DNA of 64,000 nt from positions 16,258,515 through 16,322,514 of the forward strand of contig NW_022881603.1 of the NCBI RefSeq assembly GCF_003369915.1, written 5' to 3'. Below are positions 52,084-62,640 of the stretch, one piece after another. The stretch is from Drosophila miranda (Eukaryota > Arthropoda > Insecta > Diptera > Drosophilidae). The position numbers and the translations under genes were made by a program. How positions within the stretch are numbered: position 1 is the stretch's first letter; each line of letters starts with the position of its first letter. The notes below the pieces were generated by a model. That model did not search any database. It was not told the DNA's origin and saw only the letters and a list, made by a program, of their open reading frames with translations.

Positions 52084-52995
52084 TGCCTGCCCCGCTGCGA
52101 GGGCTGCGGACTGTTCGATCGCTGCTTCCAGTATCCGCGACGGGAGCTGGAGCGCGACTGCGGCTGTCAGTTCGCCCTGCTGCACAAGGCGGATGTCGAG
52201 AGCTAGCAACCAGCGCACCGCGGCCATGGCCATAATCATGGAACGCCCATCAACACGTATTTCCGGGGATCCAGCGTCGACAATCAGTCGATTGTGGGGG
52301 CAAGTGTGCTGCAGAATGTGGACAGCCTGGACAGCCACACCGCGCCGGAGGAACCCGATGTCGATGTCGATGCCGATGCCGATGAGGGGTTGGGCAAGGA
52401 GAACGAGAACCAGCATCTGCTGCAACGGGAGAGGGAAAGGGACCTGCTGTCCGCTCCTCCCCAGCGCATCCTGCCACTGCAGGCGGGCGCCAGCAAACAG
52501 CGGAAGTTCGCCCAGCAGCGTAGCATATTGAAGAACTCGCAGGAGCGGACCTTTGTGGAGGAGAACGATGTACTCGAGGCCAAGAAGCAGCTGATCCTGC
52601 GTCGCCGACGCCTCTTAAGCCACTACCGACAGTACGATCAGTGGCGCCGGCGGCAGTTCAGCTACGATCCCAGTTACTTTCGCCCGCCTCCGGCACTGCC
52701 TCGAACGCTGGCATGCGCTGATTACAATGCAGCCGGCTTCGGCTCAGTCGGCATGGGCCAGAGCATGGGAGCCAGTGGGCCAACCAGCTGTTCGTCCTCC
52801 ATCAACGCAGGACGACGGCGGCGCCAGTACCGGCGACACTACTCTTGTGCCGATCGCAGTCGGGAGGGCTCGCGCGACGTCAGCCGCAGCTCATCCCGCC
52901 TGCAGTTGCAGAAGTACCAGAGTATGGTGGCCAGCGACACCATACGCACCGATTCGTCCGTGCTCATCCACAGCAACTACAGCGAGCCGGCCAGC

Positions 52996-53814
52996 GTAAG
53001 TCGTTCCCACACAAACAGCTTGGTGCACGGATTTTGTTTCGAAATGCAAATACAAATTCAAATTCAAATTCAGATTGCAGCAAGAACCGTTTCGCTCGTT
53101 TCGATAACGATCTCGATAATTGCACGATCGACTTGCACCCGTGTGTGTGTTTGCCGTCGCTTTGAGTCAGCGCCAAGCACCAACTGCCACCAATCGCACC
53201 TGCAACTAAACACACCAACACACATGCAACAAACACAAACACCTGTACAGAAGAACAGTTATCAATTGTAGCAATGAAATGGATCTGATCCTGGCGCCGC
53301 ACACTTCCTCACCTCTCTAACAGCATACGTAGACACCATCGCAATCGCAAAGGCAATCGCTACAGCATCTGCATTCCCTGGCTTCGTAAAAGTATCTTTG
53401 TAGTTGTTAGGTAGAGGCGTCGCCGCCACCGCTCCCACGCTTTTCGCTTGCTCTTGTTGTTGTTGTTGCTTTTGCTGGCTGTAGGACTCTGAAGGTCTGA
53501 AGGTCAGTTGTTCGAGTGGCAGATGGCCGTGTGAGGACGACCGGTGCCCAGGCTTATGTTTCTGTGTTCTGAGTGTGTAAATCTTTTTCCCCGATTGCCG
53601 AGCGAGACTGTGACACTTTCTCCTCTCTACTCTTTCCTACCTCTCTATCTGTTTCTTTCTGTGCGTTCCTCCGCTCTCCTTTGGTGGCGCAGTTCGACAG
53701 CAGTGACTGTGCCAACGCAAACCCACCGTTGCACTGCAATAGCCGCGTAAGAACCTTGAGCAGAACCAGTGGACCACCCTGTCGAGGCCCTTACTGACAC
53801 TCTTTCCATTGCAG
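52996..53814 (+). other. FnIII intron 6
   Basis: About 820 bp between donor GTAAGT and acceptor TTCCATTGCAG; contains a short AAATTCAAATTC run near 53050 and a GTTGTT run near 53457. No gene seen. Confidence 0.75.
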
Positions 53815-54674
53815 CACATCCACATGCTGGCCGAGGAGCACTCCACATCCATATCTGAGCGCTGCACACGGAGTCGCATCAATTCGGCCATATTCGTGTC
53901 GTCGGAGGGTCGCGGATTCGACTGGATTGAGTTCCTGCGCCGCCACGGCTCCCAGAGTGCGCTTTGCCGGAAGGCCAAGAGTGCGGAGAACATCACGGAC
54001 AATTGCAGAAAGGTAACTATATGAAGCTATTCGAAGTCAATTCTAAGGCCCTTCTTGTCCTGTAGAAGAGCCTCCGGCAGTGGCGAACCGATGACGACGC
54101 CGACAAGCATCAGAATCTGTCACAGGACAGCAACGACATCGAGCTGAGGGAGTGCGAAACCGGAGGAGAACTGCTCCGTCTCCCGGTGATCCACGACGCC
54201 AAGCCATCGGGCACAGCTGTGACAAGCCTATTAGCCCGCTCGGCTGCCATCACCACGGCCAACATGATTGTGGGCAGCATATCGCTTGAGGCGCCGCCTC
54301 CGTACATGCAGGACGACGACGCCGATACGTATTCGACCGCTGCTCTGATTCACAGCGACGGCGCTGCCGTTGTGCACGAATCGCATGACTCGGCGGAGAC
54401 GGTGGAGGAGCTGGTACATATACCGCTGCAGGCCAGTGCCAACGCCACTGCCATAGTTTCCGCCTCATCCTCGCCCAGCTTTGCCATCGAGGCCATGCCA
54501 CGAGTTCTGGTGCACCAGCGCTCGTCGACAGCCTCCTCATCGCCGCATAGCAGCCCCAAGAACCTGGGATTGGGGCTGAAGATAATCAAGCCGATGATCA
54601 GCGCCGTGCCAATGCTTTCCGTTTCAGGGCCTTCGCCGCCCATTGAGAAGCCGCCGCTGGCGGTGTGCTTGTAA

Positions 54675-56053
54675 CAAATGGCAACCGAAACATTTATCTA
54701 AGCGCGCGCTCAAGGCATCTGGACATGAGACTCAGTCCGAGCACCGCCAACACACACCACAGACAGACCCCAGACACATCCCCAGCTCCCCCAAATCTTG
54801 TAATGTGAGAAATGAGACGAAAAAGGTGGACTTAGTATGCCAGCTGCTCAAATAAGTGTTTCGGTTAAAGATGTGAGAGAATGTAAACGAAGGAGGAGTA
54901 TAAGTAGATATAGGAGAAATACTGTACCAAAGGTCATCACCCGTCACCAGGGAAGAAAGCTTTGTATATTCCACAACGACTGAAGTATACACATACCTAC
55001 ATTAATCGGAACCTGTAGAACTTTATATGGCGTTATATACGAATATGTACTATATACATAGGTTTAACTGATAAATCAGCTTTAACAACAAACGAGTAAA
55101 CTATCAGGCTTTAAATATTATGATTATGATGATGAATTTCTGGTTTAACCTAGTCTGTAGACGCACATAGCTGTTGTATGTATGAAATAAGTCAAACACT
55201 ACTCTATTTTATTGTTCTCCTATACATATAGCCAAAAACCAACCACTTTAGGCACCACTACTGTTATACACGCGACCTAGACACATACACAGATATATAT
55301 TTATACACCTCGTACACCCACATACTCGCATGTATGTATTTTTATGAAAAATCTTAGACTACTAGCTCGTAGCGTTAAGACCAAATGTTACCTGCTAACA
55401 TATCAGACACATACTCTGCTCTACTCTACTCTACCCACGACCAAAGCGAAACGTTTGAAACTGTCAACTAGTCTATAAATACATAGTTATATGAATCCTA
55501 TTGCAAACTAAAAGTATAGTTAAATGTAGAGTTTAAAGCGTGTTTTTAAAATCGAGTTCTATCGTGTAGTCGTTTCTGTAGCTCGAACTATAGCTATTCA
55601 TGGATTTATAAATATACATACTACATACATAGGAACATTACTTGAAGAAGCTCCAACCAGCACCATACCAAACGTTTGCTCCGTTTTAGGTAGTCTCTAT
55701 ACATATTAGTTATGATACTCAAATTTATACTATCTCCGTACTATCCACCTACTACTATATTTGCATTAACACACAATTGCGACCTATGCTATTGAATTCG
55801 TTTGAAGTCTACATATGTAGGTGTATAAAAAATCAAATGTAAATATATCCAGCACTCGTACCTATATATTTGAGTTGAAATACTCTTCAGTGGAACACAA
55901 AATTTTGCTATTAAGGAATTGTCAATATCTTAACTAAGTTCTAGTTTACGTTTGATTCGCTAATAAGCAAAAGTAAAATCCTGTAAATGTGTATTTTTGA
56001 AATCAAATAAACGAATTACATATATTAATAGTCGTTCTCCCTTAGTAAAAGTA
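54675..56053 (+). other. Long 3' UTR / convergent intergenic interval
   Basis: AT-rich, no coding sequence. AATAAA at 56006-56011 is a plausible poly(A) signal for the FnIII gene, placing its 3' end about 40 bp from the stop of the oppositely oriented ALKBH8 gene. Confidence 0.65.
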
Positions 56054-57161
56054 TTAACTACTCATGGCCTCGCTGTGCAGATGGCGATTTTTTTGAAGAT
56101 CACACAATGATTGCCCTGATCGTAGTAGCTTTATAAGCTCAACCTCTGGCACATGGGCCACTAACTTCTCCAGCTCGTGCTCCTCAAAGACGTGATGGTA
56201 ACGTAGAAACGTGGTGCGTTGCTCATCCTTGGTCTTCCAGTGTACTAGGACGTCCTGCTGCTGGAACTCAGTGCGGTTGGTGTGCACTGGAAGGGAAACA
56301 TGACCTTGTGGCCGCTGTTCAAGTTCATGTTGCTGCTTCTGTCGCTGCTTCTGCTCGGTGGTGCGTTCCTTGTTCACGGCCTCGTTTTGCCTGAGGTAGG
56401 CGGATTTTCTATTGTTGCGTCGCTGTTCCTTGGCCCAGACATAGACCAGAGCCCGGCCATCTGGCCGGAGGACACGTGCCATCTCCCGTAGAGCACTCAG
56501 GCGACGGTCAGCACTGGCCAGATGATGGATGACCGCAATGCTAATGCACCCATCGATGCTGGACGAGCGCACGGGTACATTTAGGCAGTCGCAACGAAAG
56601 ACGTTCTGGCCCTTTTGTTGTCCGACTGCGAGCAATCCTTGGGACCGATCACATCCAATGGCTAAGATGTGGGCATTGCAGCCGAGGTACTTTCCATTGC
56701 CACAGCCGACGTCAAGGACCACAGACTCGGGCTCGAAGCTATCCAGGAACTGGGCCACCTGAGGCCACGGCGAGTGCCGCGTCTCACTAAAATGATTTGC
56801 AATTTTATCGTACACCTCGTGAACATTCTGCTGCTCAAGACTAACGGCTTGGTCGCCAATGTGGTGGACATCTCTTGCGGCACTTTGGATTGCTGGCTAT
56901 CACACAGCATGGGGTAGGAGCAGTTGCAGTTGCCTCGTCGCAAGCGCCTAAACGTGAGGGATGTCCTCTTGCTGCGGGCTTGCGTAGTCAAACTTCCAGT
57001 GGCTGTGGGCACCACATCGATGTGCTTGGGCTTAATCCCATGCGTCCAATCGTAGCGAGCTTCTCCGGACATGATCAATAGGGAGCGGCGGGGCATCTAC
57101 GCCGTTTTTTATCCGCTTTTTTGGCATTGCTTACAGTTGGCTGCTGTTGCTCAACGTGCAT
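56054..57161 (-). pseudogene. ALKBH8-like tRNA wobble-uridine methyltransferase, deleted and frameshifted
   Basis: The intact family protein has an RRM, an AlkB Fe(II)/2OG dioxygenase and a Trm9-like methyltransferase that makes mcm5U at the tRNA wobble position. Here the methyltransferase is clear (about 56150-56815): VLDVGCGNGKYLG (SAM motif I), GCDRS, then CISIAVIHHL and VYVWAKEQ. Upstream, 56900-57096 keeps only the AlkB C-terminal end (RRSLLIMSGEARYDWTHGI, then RTSLTFRRLR and CNCSYPMLCDSQ). The Fe-binding HxD region and RRM are gone. A Lys-rich start beginning MHVEQQQPTV at 57161 joins this remnant out of frame with a stop at about 57105, which suggests an internal deletion of several hundred bases. 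A frameshift near 56890 separates the AlkB end from the methyltransferase, and another near 56130 garbles the conserved C-terminal SYYDQGN region. Residual methyltransferase translation is possible, but the gene looks dead. Probable ortholog: D. melanogaster CG17807 (from memory). Confidence 0.82.
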
Positions 57162-57341
57162 GCTGCCACCAGTGTGTACATGTCACCCCGAAAGGAAATA
57201 TTTAGAAAATCAAAAAATTATAGGGGGATATCAGTTGCAAATGCAATATAATTATTGTATGGTATACCTCAAGCCTAACTAAGTGCTTATAGTTCGTGAT
57301 AGGGAAAATCTTACAGATATATGTTAGTTTTAGAACATATT
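57162..57341. other. Intergenic gap, ALKBH8 remnant to Cdk9
   Basis: 180 bp, AT-rich; would hold the Cdk9 3' UTR and the ALKBH8 5' flank. No clear AATAAA on the minus strand. Confidence 0.5.
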
Positions 57342-59532
57342 CTACCAGACTCTGTCAATCATGTTGTTGTCCTGCGGCTTCTGATTCATCGTGGTCAACT
57401 GCTGATGGTAGTTGCGCATCTGATTGCTGCGCCGCGGCTGTGCCAGATACTCGAACATGCTCTGCAGATGCTGCGACAACATCTTGCTCAAGTCACTGGG
57501 CATGGGATCGGTCCAGAAGAAGTCGTGGTTCAGTGCTGTATCCGCATCAATGCGCTTCTTGGGATCCAAAGTCAGGAGTTTGTCGAGCAAATCGCACCCA
57601 GTGGGATCCTTAACATACGGACGCAGGCGCTCCTTTACTCGCCGTTTCTGATTCTTTGGCAGTTCAATGGACTTGTACAGTTCCAGTTCCTCCACTCCTG
57701 GCCAAACGTCTGGCGTAAACGATCCACACAGCTGCGAGATGAAAGTCAGCTGCTGCTGCTCTGTGTTGCCCTGCATAATGGGAGACCGTGTCCACATCTC
57801 GGCCATGATGCAGCCAGCGCCCCACATGTCCACGGGCGGACCATAGTTGCGATCTCCCAGCAGCAACTCTGGCGGCCGATACCACAGCGTGACCACTCTG
57901 TTTGTGTAGCGATTCTTTGAATCATTCTTTGGGATACTAAATGCGCGTGCTAAGCCAAAGTCGGCCAGCTTTAGGATTCCATGTTTTGTAATCAGAACAT
58001 TGGCAGCCTTCATATCTCTATGCAAAATCTGAAAGATAGCAGCCAAAAGATGGAGTTTTCGTGTCATCATAATAATTCATATTACCAAAGACTATACAAT
58101 ACCAAGATGTCGCATGAGCGACCAAAAAGCTGTTCTATGGCGGGTCCTAACATTAGGACCCAAAAGTCACGAGGGAGGGCGCGGGGTTTAAATTCCCTTT
58201 TCGCCTGTACTTCGTCTCTACCGCGACCCCGCTGCCCATCGGTTTCGTCTGTTCGGCAACAGCACCGTCGAAGCGGTGGTCGCAGATCGCCGATGTCTTT
58301 GGAGCGGCACAGTGGGACCTTTGGCCGTCTCAGCTTGCTAAATTAGTTAGTTAGTCAATAAATATTTGCACACTGAAAAAATGTTAAACTTTGAGTGCTT
58401 ATATGTATCTCCTAAACTAAAACTATCTTGAAAATTCGATTGGAAAATTCTCTATTAGATGCGTACATTAAATTTATCTAAAGCACTCATACAATTTTTT
58501 GACTATTTCGGCTGAGTCCCCACTGTGCCGCGCCAAAGACATCAGCGACCACGCTGCCCTACGGTTTTGGCACGCAGACACTGACATGCTTTCAGTGCGC
58601 TTGTGTGTGAAGCTAAAAGCCGTATATGCTGCGGGCGAAACCGGTTTATGGCCGTGCCGACCTAGGACATACACACATATACACAACTACAAGCATATTT
58701 CTGGGTTGGCTCGAGCTCGTGCTGACCGAGGCATTGACGACGCCGAGTAGCACTTTGGAGGCGAAGGTAGCGTAAAAGAGAATTGAAGTACTATCCCCGC
58801 GCGCCCGTACCCTGAAGCGTCAAACGAAAATTGAAAAAGCATTTGTTCCTCATGCGACATCTTGGTATTGTATAGTCTTTGATATTACACACCTTGTTGC
58901 TGTGTATGTAGTAGAGGCCGTTCAGCAGCTGCTGCATAACCTTTTTGATCTCTCCGAGGCTGAATTTCACGTTCATGTTCGACAGCAGCCCAGCCAAGTC
59001 GTGCTCGCAGAAATCGAAGACCAAATAGAAAGTGGACCTGTAACCATTGGTGGCTGTGGCCTTTGTTCGGCAGATCTCAATCAGGTTGACCACATTTTCG
59101 TGTTTCAGCAGTTGCAGGATTCGAATCTCACGCAGGGCTGTGATGGGAAACTATTTAAGAAAGATATATTGTTTCCGATTCGCTGTGAAATAATTTTTCC
59201 ACTCACGCCTTCCTTTTCGTTGTCCATGAGCACTTTTTTCATGGCCACAAACTTTTTGTTGCTCTTCTTTTCCCGGGCTTTGAACACCTCACTGGAATAC
59301 ACAAAAATGCATCCCTTATAGGGATATGTAAAAAAATGCTCTAATTAACTAACCCAAAGGTCCCCTGGCCAATTTTGGCCACCTTTTCGTATTTGCTGCT
59401 CTCATCGCAGTAGGGAAAGTCGTAGTCTTCAATGTACTTCTGCTTCTCCATCAGCGACATGGTCCGCGACGAAGTTGAGGCCACGCTGGAGGGCGTGGAC
59501 GGTTGCTGCAACATGTGGGACACGTGCGACAT
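57342..59532 (-). CDS. Cdk9: Cdk9, P-TEFb kinase subunit
   Basis: Cdk9 with Cyclin T phosphorylates the RNA polymerase II C-terminal domain and pausing factors to release paused polymerase in the nucleus. Exons: 59354-59532, 59207-59291, 58893-59150, 57342-58028, joining in phase to 402 residues, about the D. melanogaster length. Visible: glycine loop IGQGTFG (54-60) continuing into EVF, catalytic Lys in FVAMKK, the family's PITALRE helix at the exon 2/3 junction, HRD (177-179), DFG (197-199), T-loop Thr in KNRYTNRVVTLWYRPPE, and a C-terminus ending DRVW. An upstream in-frame TTG exists, but the ATG at 59532 is used because it gives the known SHVSHMLQQP-type start. No lesion is seen, in contrast to neighbouring genes. 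Intron 3 is enlarged by an insertion. It is divergent from bonsai with a 255-bp shared promoter. Confidence 0.95.
58029..58892 (-). other. Cdk9 intron 3, enlarged
   Basis: 864 bp against about 60 bp for the other Cdk9 introns; most of it is the TIR-bounded insertion at 58086-58881. Confidence 0.85.
58086..58881. mobile_element. TIR-bounded, foldback-like insertion in Cdk9 intron 3
   Basis: The first 33 bases (beginning CAAAGACTATACAATACC, ending GTCGCATGAG) recur exactly inverted at the other end. Nested inside is a second imperfect inverted repeat of about 40-46 bp (58272-58317 against 58517-58556; shared GCGGCACAGTGGG). No transposase frame is present. It may be a MITE/foldback element, or an inverted duplication of intron sequence with filler. 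No target-site duplication could be fixed by eye. Confidence 0.65.
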
Positions 59533-59787
59533 GGTCAAATATCACGAATTTTCACGTTGCACAGTCCAAAATCAATTCGAAACGTAGGAGCGCAACAATT
59601 AGTGGCTTTGTGCCCTCGATGTTTATTCCAAGTTAAATGTGGACACACCATGCTGAAGATATCGATGCTAGTATCGATGGTTCTGCGGAACAGCTGATGC
59701 ACAATTATACTTTTCTGTTTGTTTGTGTACACTGGCCAAGTGATATAACCTATCGACCACTAGGCTACAAAATAAAAATCAAAATTA
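59533..59787. promoter_or_regulatory. Divergent promoter between Cdk9 and bonsai
   Basis: 255 bp head-to-head. Two TATCGATG sites (59660-59680) are one base off the DREF element TATCGATA, and AACAGCTGATG (about 59689) fits the Drosophila core-promoter E-box motif. No TATA box is seen; this is typical of housekeeping promoters. Confidence 0.55.
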
Positions 59788-61031
59788 ATGAATAAACTAT
59801 TAAATATAGCGCAGGCAGTACCGCGCCAATTTATTCGTAAATATGCCTTTAAGTCGGACCTAAAAATCAAATGGGTGCGCCCAGAGAAGATCTCGTGCAT
59901 TAAGCCAGAAAAGAGCGGCGATCTTTCCAAGCTTCCACTCCTGAATGCCGACGAAGTTATTCTGGACTACAGAGATTGCAAGGAGTTGGAAAAGTAAGCA
60001 CTTCTTGCAAACAATTCGATGCGGAAGGTATTAAGTAGTTTTGGTTTGCTTTTGTAGTGCCGACGATACGGTTAAATCCCTGTTTAAGCTGTGCAACAAC
60101 GCCAACCATCTGACGACACGTTACTACCGCGATCAGATGGTGAAGGAAGTGCAGAGACATGCCCAGGACTACGGATCGATGGAGTCGAAGTGTAGGTATC
60201 AAATGATCAAACGTTAAGAGCTCACCGGGATATTTTCACCTTGCTACATGCTAGTCCACCGTTCAGAAACTGAAAACTGACATGTATTCTTTAGAATTCT
60301 CGCCTTAAATAGAATGCATGAATGTTTCTCATACGATGACAGAGTATACGCAGGAACCCTAGGTAGGAGATAATGGTAGTTTGCAGGAAAGCACTGTCCA
60401 TAAAATAGTTAGGTACCCAGTTCAGCCAGATTTTATGGGTGTGTTTTGTATTTGGGTTTTTTTCTAGCTGGTTTTACTTTTTCCTCAAGTGCTTCTGCAG
60501 AATAACCAATATAACATTCGTCCTTTTTTAGTGGCCAACATGACCGCCATTATTCGTCGTTATCAAGAGCATATGGATAAGCACCCCCGCGACAAGATGA
60601 TTAAGGTGCGGCTCAAGGAGCTGATTGATAAGCGCAAGAAGTTTCTTAAATATCTGAGACGCTGGGACTATCCCCGCTTCGAATGGATATTAGAGAAGCT
60701 TGATTTGGTATACAAGCCACCGCCAGCACATTTCCATTGGATCACCCGCAAGGAGTCGCTGCAGAAGTTAACCGACACCTACTGCGAAAACTTGAAGGAG
60801 GAACGACTCGAAGCCTATCACAAAGAACTGCAGGCCCAAAAAATATCCTTCTTAGAAGATGCCATTCGTAAAATGGAATTTATACGAAAAGAGCAAATAT
60901 CCTGCGATATTCCATTGACGGTGACCGAGGAGCAAATCGAGAAGTCGAGTAAAGAGTTGGTTCTGTTGATAGAGCAACGCGATGCGGCAGCGGCTGTTAC
61001 CAGCAAAAAACAAGACGATAGCTTCAATTAG
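59788..61031 (+). CDS. bonsai: Mitochondrial ribosomal protein S15 (bonsai)
   Basis: uS15m of the mitochondrial small subunit, nuclear encoded. Exons 59788-59993, 60058-60191, 60532-61031 join in phase to 279 residues. The N-terminus (MNKLLNIAQAVPRQFIRKYA) is basic and suits a mitochondrial presequence. The S15 core is YGSMESKLANMTAIIRRYQ, then EHMDKHPRDK, RLKELIDKRKKFLKYLRRWD and FEWILEKLDLVYKPP, followed by a charged helical C-terminal extension found in fly and mammalian mitochondrial forms. Intron 2 is 340 bp. Poly(A) signal AATAAA is at 61062-61067. No disabling change seen. The gene name is from similarity recalled from D. melanogaster. Confidence 0.9.
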
Positions 61032-61061
61032 GCCCAATTTTTGTATATTATGGTGTCTTAC

Positions 61062-61067
61062 AATAAA
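61062..61067 (+). terminator. Poly(A) signal of bonsai
   Basis: AATAAA 31 bp after the stop codon. Confidence 0.75.
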
Positions 61068-61097
61068 TGTAAATGCTGCTGTTCTTAAATTATGGCT

Positions 61098-61103
61098 TTT
61101 ATT
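61098..61103 (-). terminator. Poly(A) signal of the ZRANB2-like gene
   Basis: TTTATT on the + strand reads AATAAA on the minus strand, 130 bp beyond the stop; the two convergent genes nearly share their 3' ends. Confidence 0.6.
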
Positions 61104-61234
61104 ATAATTTTTAGAATAAATTTGACCTTATTTAGCATGTCATGATTGGGGGCAGCGCAGAGTATGTAAAGTAAATAAATAATCAAATAAATATCCCCTC
61201 GGAAAGAAGTGAAGAGAAACGCAATAAAATTTAG

Positions 61235-62223
61235 CTAACGTCTGCTGGGTGATGCTGTGCTCTTCTTGCCACGCCTACTGGTGGACCCACTGCTGGTCGA
61301 GCTGCTCGAGGATGACGACGACGATGACGAATCGCTGGAGCTGGACGAGCTAGACGAGGACGAGGATGATACGGACGATGGGGAATCGCGTGAGGTCCGT
61401 TTGCCCTCCTTGATGTCTCTGCCATTGCCCGTAGGCTCCTTGTTATTGACTTCGGATGAGGTGACTTCATTGTCACCCCATAGATCGTACTTGGACAGAT
61501 CCCCATCATCATCATCGTCGTCCTCTTCCTCATCCTCCCCAGCGTCGCTGGCCCTCCTTGCTCGCTTAGACCCATCGCGCTCTTCATAGCTCTTCCGCTT
61601 CTTACGCCGCCCAAACTCATCGTACTCGCTGTCCGACTCCTGGCGTTCCTTGTACTCTACAACTCCGCGATCATTATAGCCACCACCAAAGCCTAAAATC
61701 GGTAATTAGCAAGCTTATATGGATTGTGCTGTGCGCAGAGCTTACCAGTTCGCTCCTCCGAGTCCGTAAACTTGGGCGAATTACACATGTTACAGGTCTG
61801 TCGCCTGGCCCAGTTCACGTTTGCACACTTGGCGCACTGCCAGTCTTCGGCGCTGAAGAGCCCTCGCGACTTATCCGCTGCCGCTTTGCCGATCTCGGTG
61901 CCCAGCTTCTTCTTGCTGGAGCTGCTGCTGCTGCTGCTACTGCCATTGCCCCGGTCACGGTCGCGCTCTGGCTTATCAATGCTATCACGGTCGTGATTGC
62001 ACTTATTGCATTGCGTGCGGCGCGCGAAATTCAGATGCCGACAGCTGCAAAGTCGTGCGAATATATCAAAATATCCTGGCTCCTCATGGGTATTCGCGTT
62101 TCCCTCAATATTTACGCGCACTCACTCATAATCTGGGCAAATCCAATCACCAGGCGAGACGACGCCGCCGCTGCTGCTGGTGCCGCCTGCTGCTCCGCCA
62201 CTCCCATTGGAATTGGTGGACAT
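61235..62223 (-). CDS. ZRANB2-like zinc-finger RNA-binding protein
   Basis: ZRANB2 binds single-stranded RNA with GGU cores through RanBP2-type fingers and takes part in splicing. Exons 62126-62223, 61746-62044, 61235-61692 join to 284 residues. Finger 1 spans the first intron: DWICPDYDCRHLNFARR then TQCNKC. Finger 2 is DWQCAKCANVNWARR then QTCNMC. Both keep the W-C-C-N-R-R-C-C pattern. Then comes a conserved VEYKERQESDSEYDEFGRR block, a Lys/Arg stretch, an acidic stretch (GEDEEEDDDDDGDLSKYDLWG) and a long Ser-rich/SR-like tail ending in ASPSRR, all as in ZRANB2. No lesions. Probable D. melanogaster ortholog CG3732, from memory. It is divergent from the PIF-like gene. Confidence 0.9.
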
Positions 62224-62640
62224 GTCTAAGCTCGATTGTAGCCTCTCTAATGCCACTTACTACTCGGAGAGCCCTCTTAGCCTTAGCTGAAGCATTTAAA
62301 CGACTTTTATACAATTATTTCTGTATACGAATCCGGTTGAAGATTATCCAACAAAAAAAATATGCACAGCGTGGCCAGACGATAGCACAATCGATGCAAA
62401 TATCGATAGATCGGTACCAGAACCGACCGGTCACACTGCTCGTCATTCCACCCCTCCGACAATGTCCTTATAGGCTCTGCACACTGAGCCCACCCGGGGG
62501 AATGTTGGGATTTTTTGACAGATGTGAAACTCCGATTCACACTGCCACCATCCACCATCCACCATCCGTCAAAAACAGCTGATGCCAATAACAAGTTCAT
62601 TAAATTTGCGCGGAAGATTTATTAATTCTTGGTTCTTATA
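62224..62640. promoter_or_regulatory. Divergent promoter region with motif 1, DRE and E-box
   Basis: Contains a perfect DREF site TATCGATA (62401-62408), a perfect Ohler motif 1 CGGTCACACTG (62428-62438) and AACAGCTGATG (about 62574). These three together mark dispersed housekeeping promoters in Drosophila. It serves the ZRANB2-like gene and, on the other side, the PIF-like gene. Confidence 0.65.

Larger units (their letters stand above)
44433..54674 (+). pseudogene. FnIII single-pass membrane protein gene, full-length copy B with in-frame stop
   Basis: Exons by splice sites and phase: 44433-44478, 44975-45116, 49338-49480, 49544-49713, 49774-49968, 52084-52995, 53815-54012, 54066-54674; 804 codons before the stop if the internal TAG is ignored. 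Order: signal peptide (1-16), fibronectin III (about 18-111; core Trp in VSWQTQ, Tyr in EKYIVTYKP and TQYSL), glycosylated Gly/Asn stalk (about 112-167), transmembrane helix (about 171-191), then a long cytoplasmic tail. The tail starts with a Cys cluster (CLPRCEGCGLFDRC and a CGC), followed by Arg-rich and Ser-rich stretches, a PPPY motif (about 54290-54304) and a Ser-rich C-terminus. Exon 5 is in frame here, unlike copy A. A TAG at 52204-52206 (about residue 273) interrupts the cytoplasmic tail while the frame stays open on both sides, so it looks like a recent nonsense mutation. I do not recognise the D. melanogaster name. A truncated membrane receptor could still be made. Confidence 0.8.

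Noticed and set aside
57321..57920. 199-codon plus-strand frame over Cdk9
   Set aside because: It is antisense to the Cdk9 kinase C-lobe, whose motifs are unambiguous.
58791..58892. Extension of Cdk9 exon 3 into the intron
   Set aside because: A normal GTGTGT donor follows HSNK and the next exon resumes with ILHRDMK in phase; the extension reads into the TIR insertion.
61257..61589. Acidic Asp/Glu-rich and Ser-rich plus-strand frame
   Set aside because: It is the antisense of the Ser-rich and acidic C-terminus of the ZRANB2-like gene.
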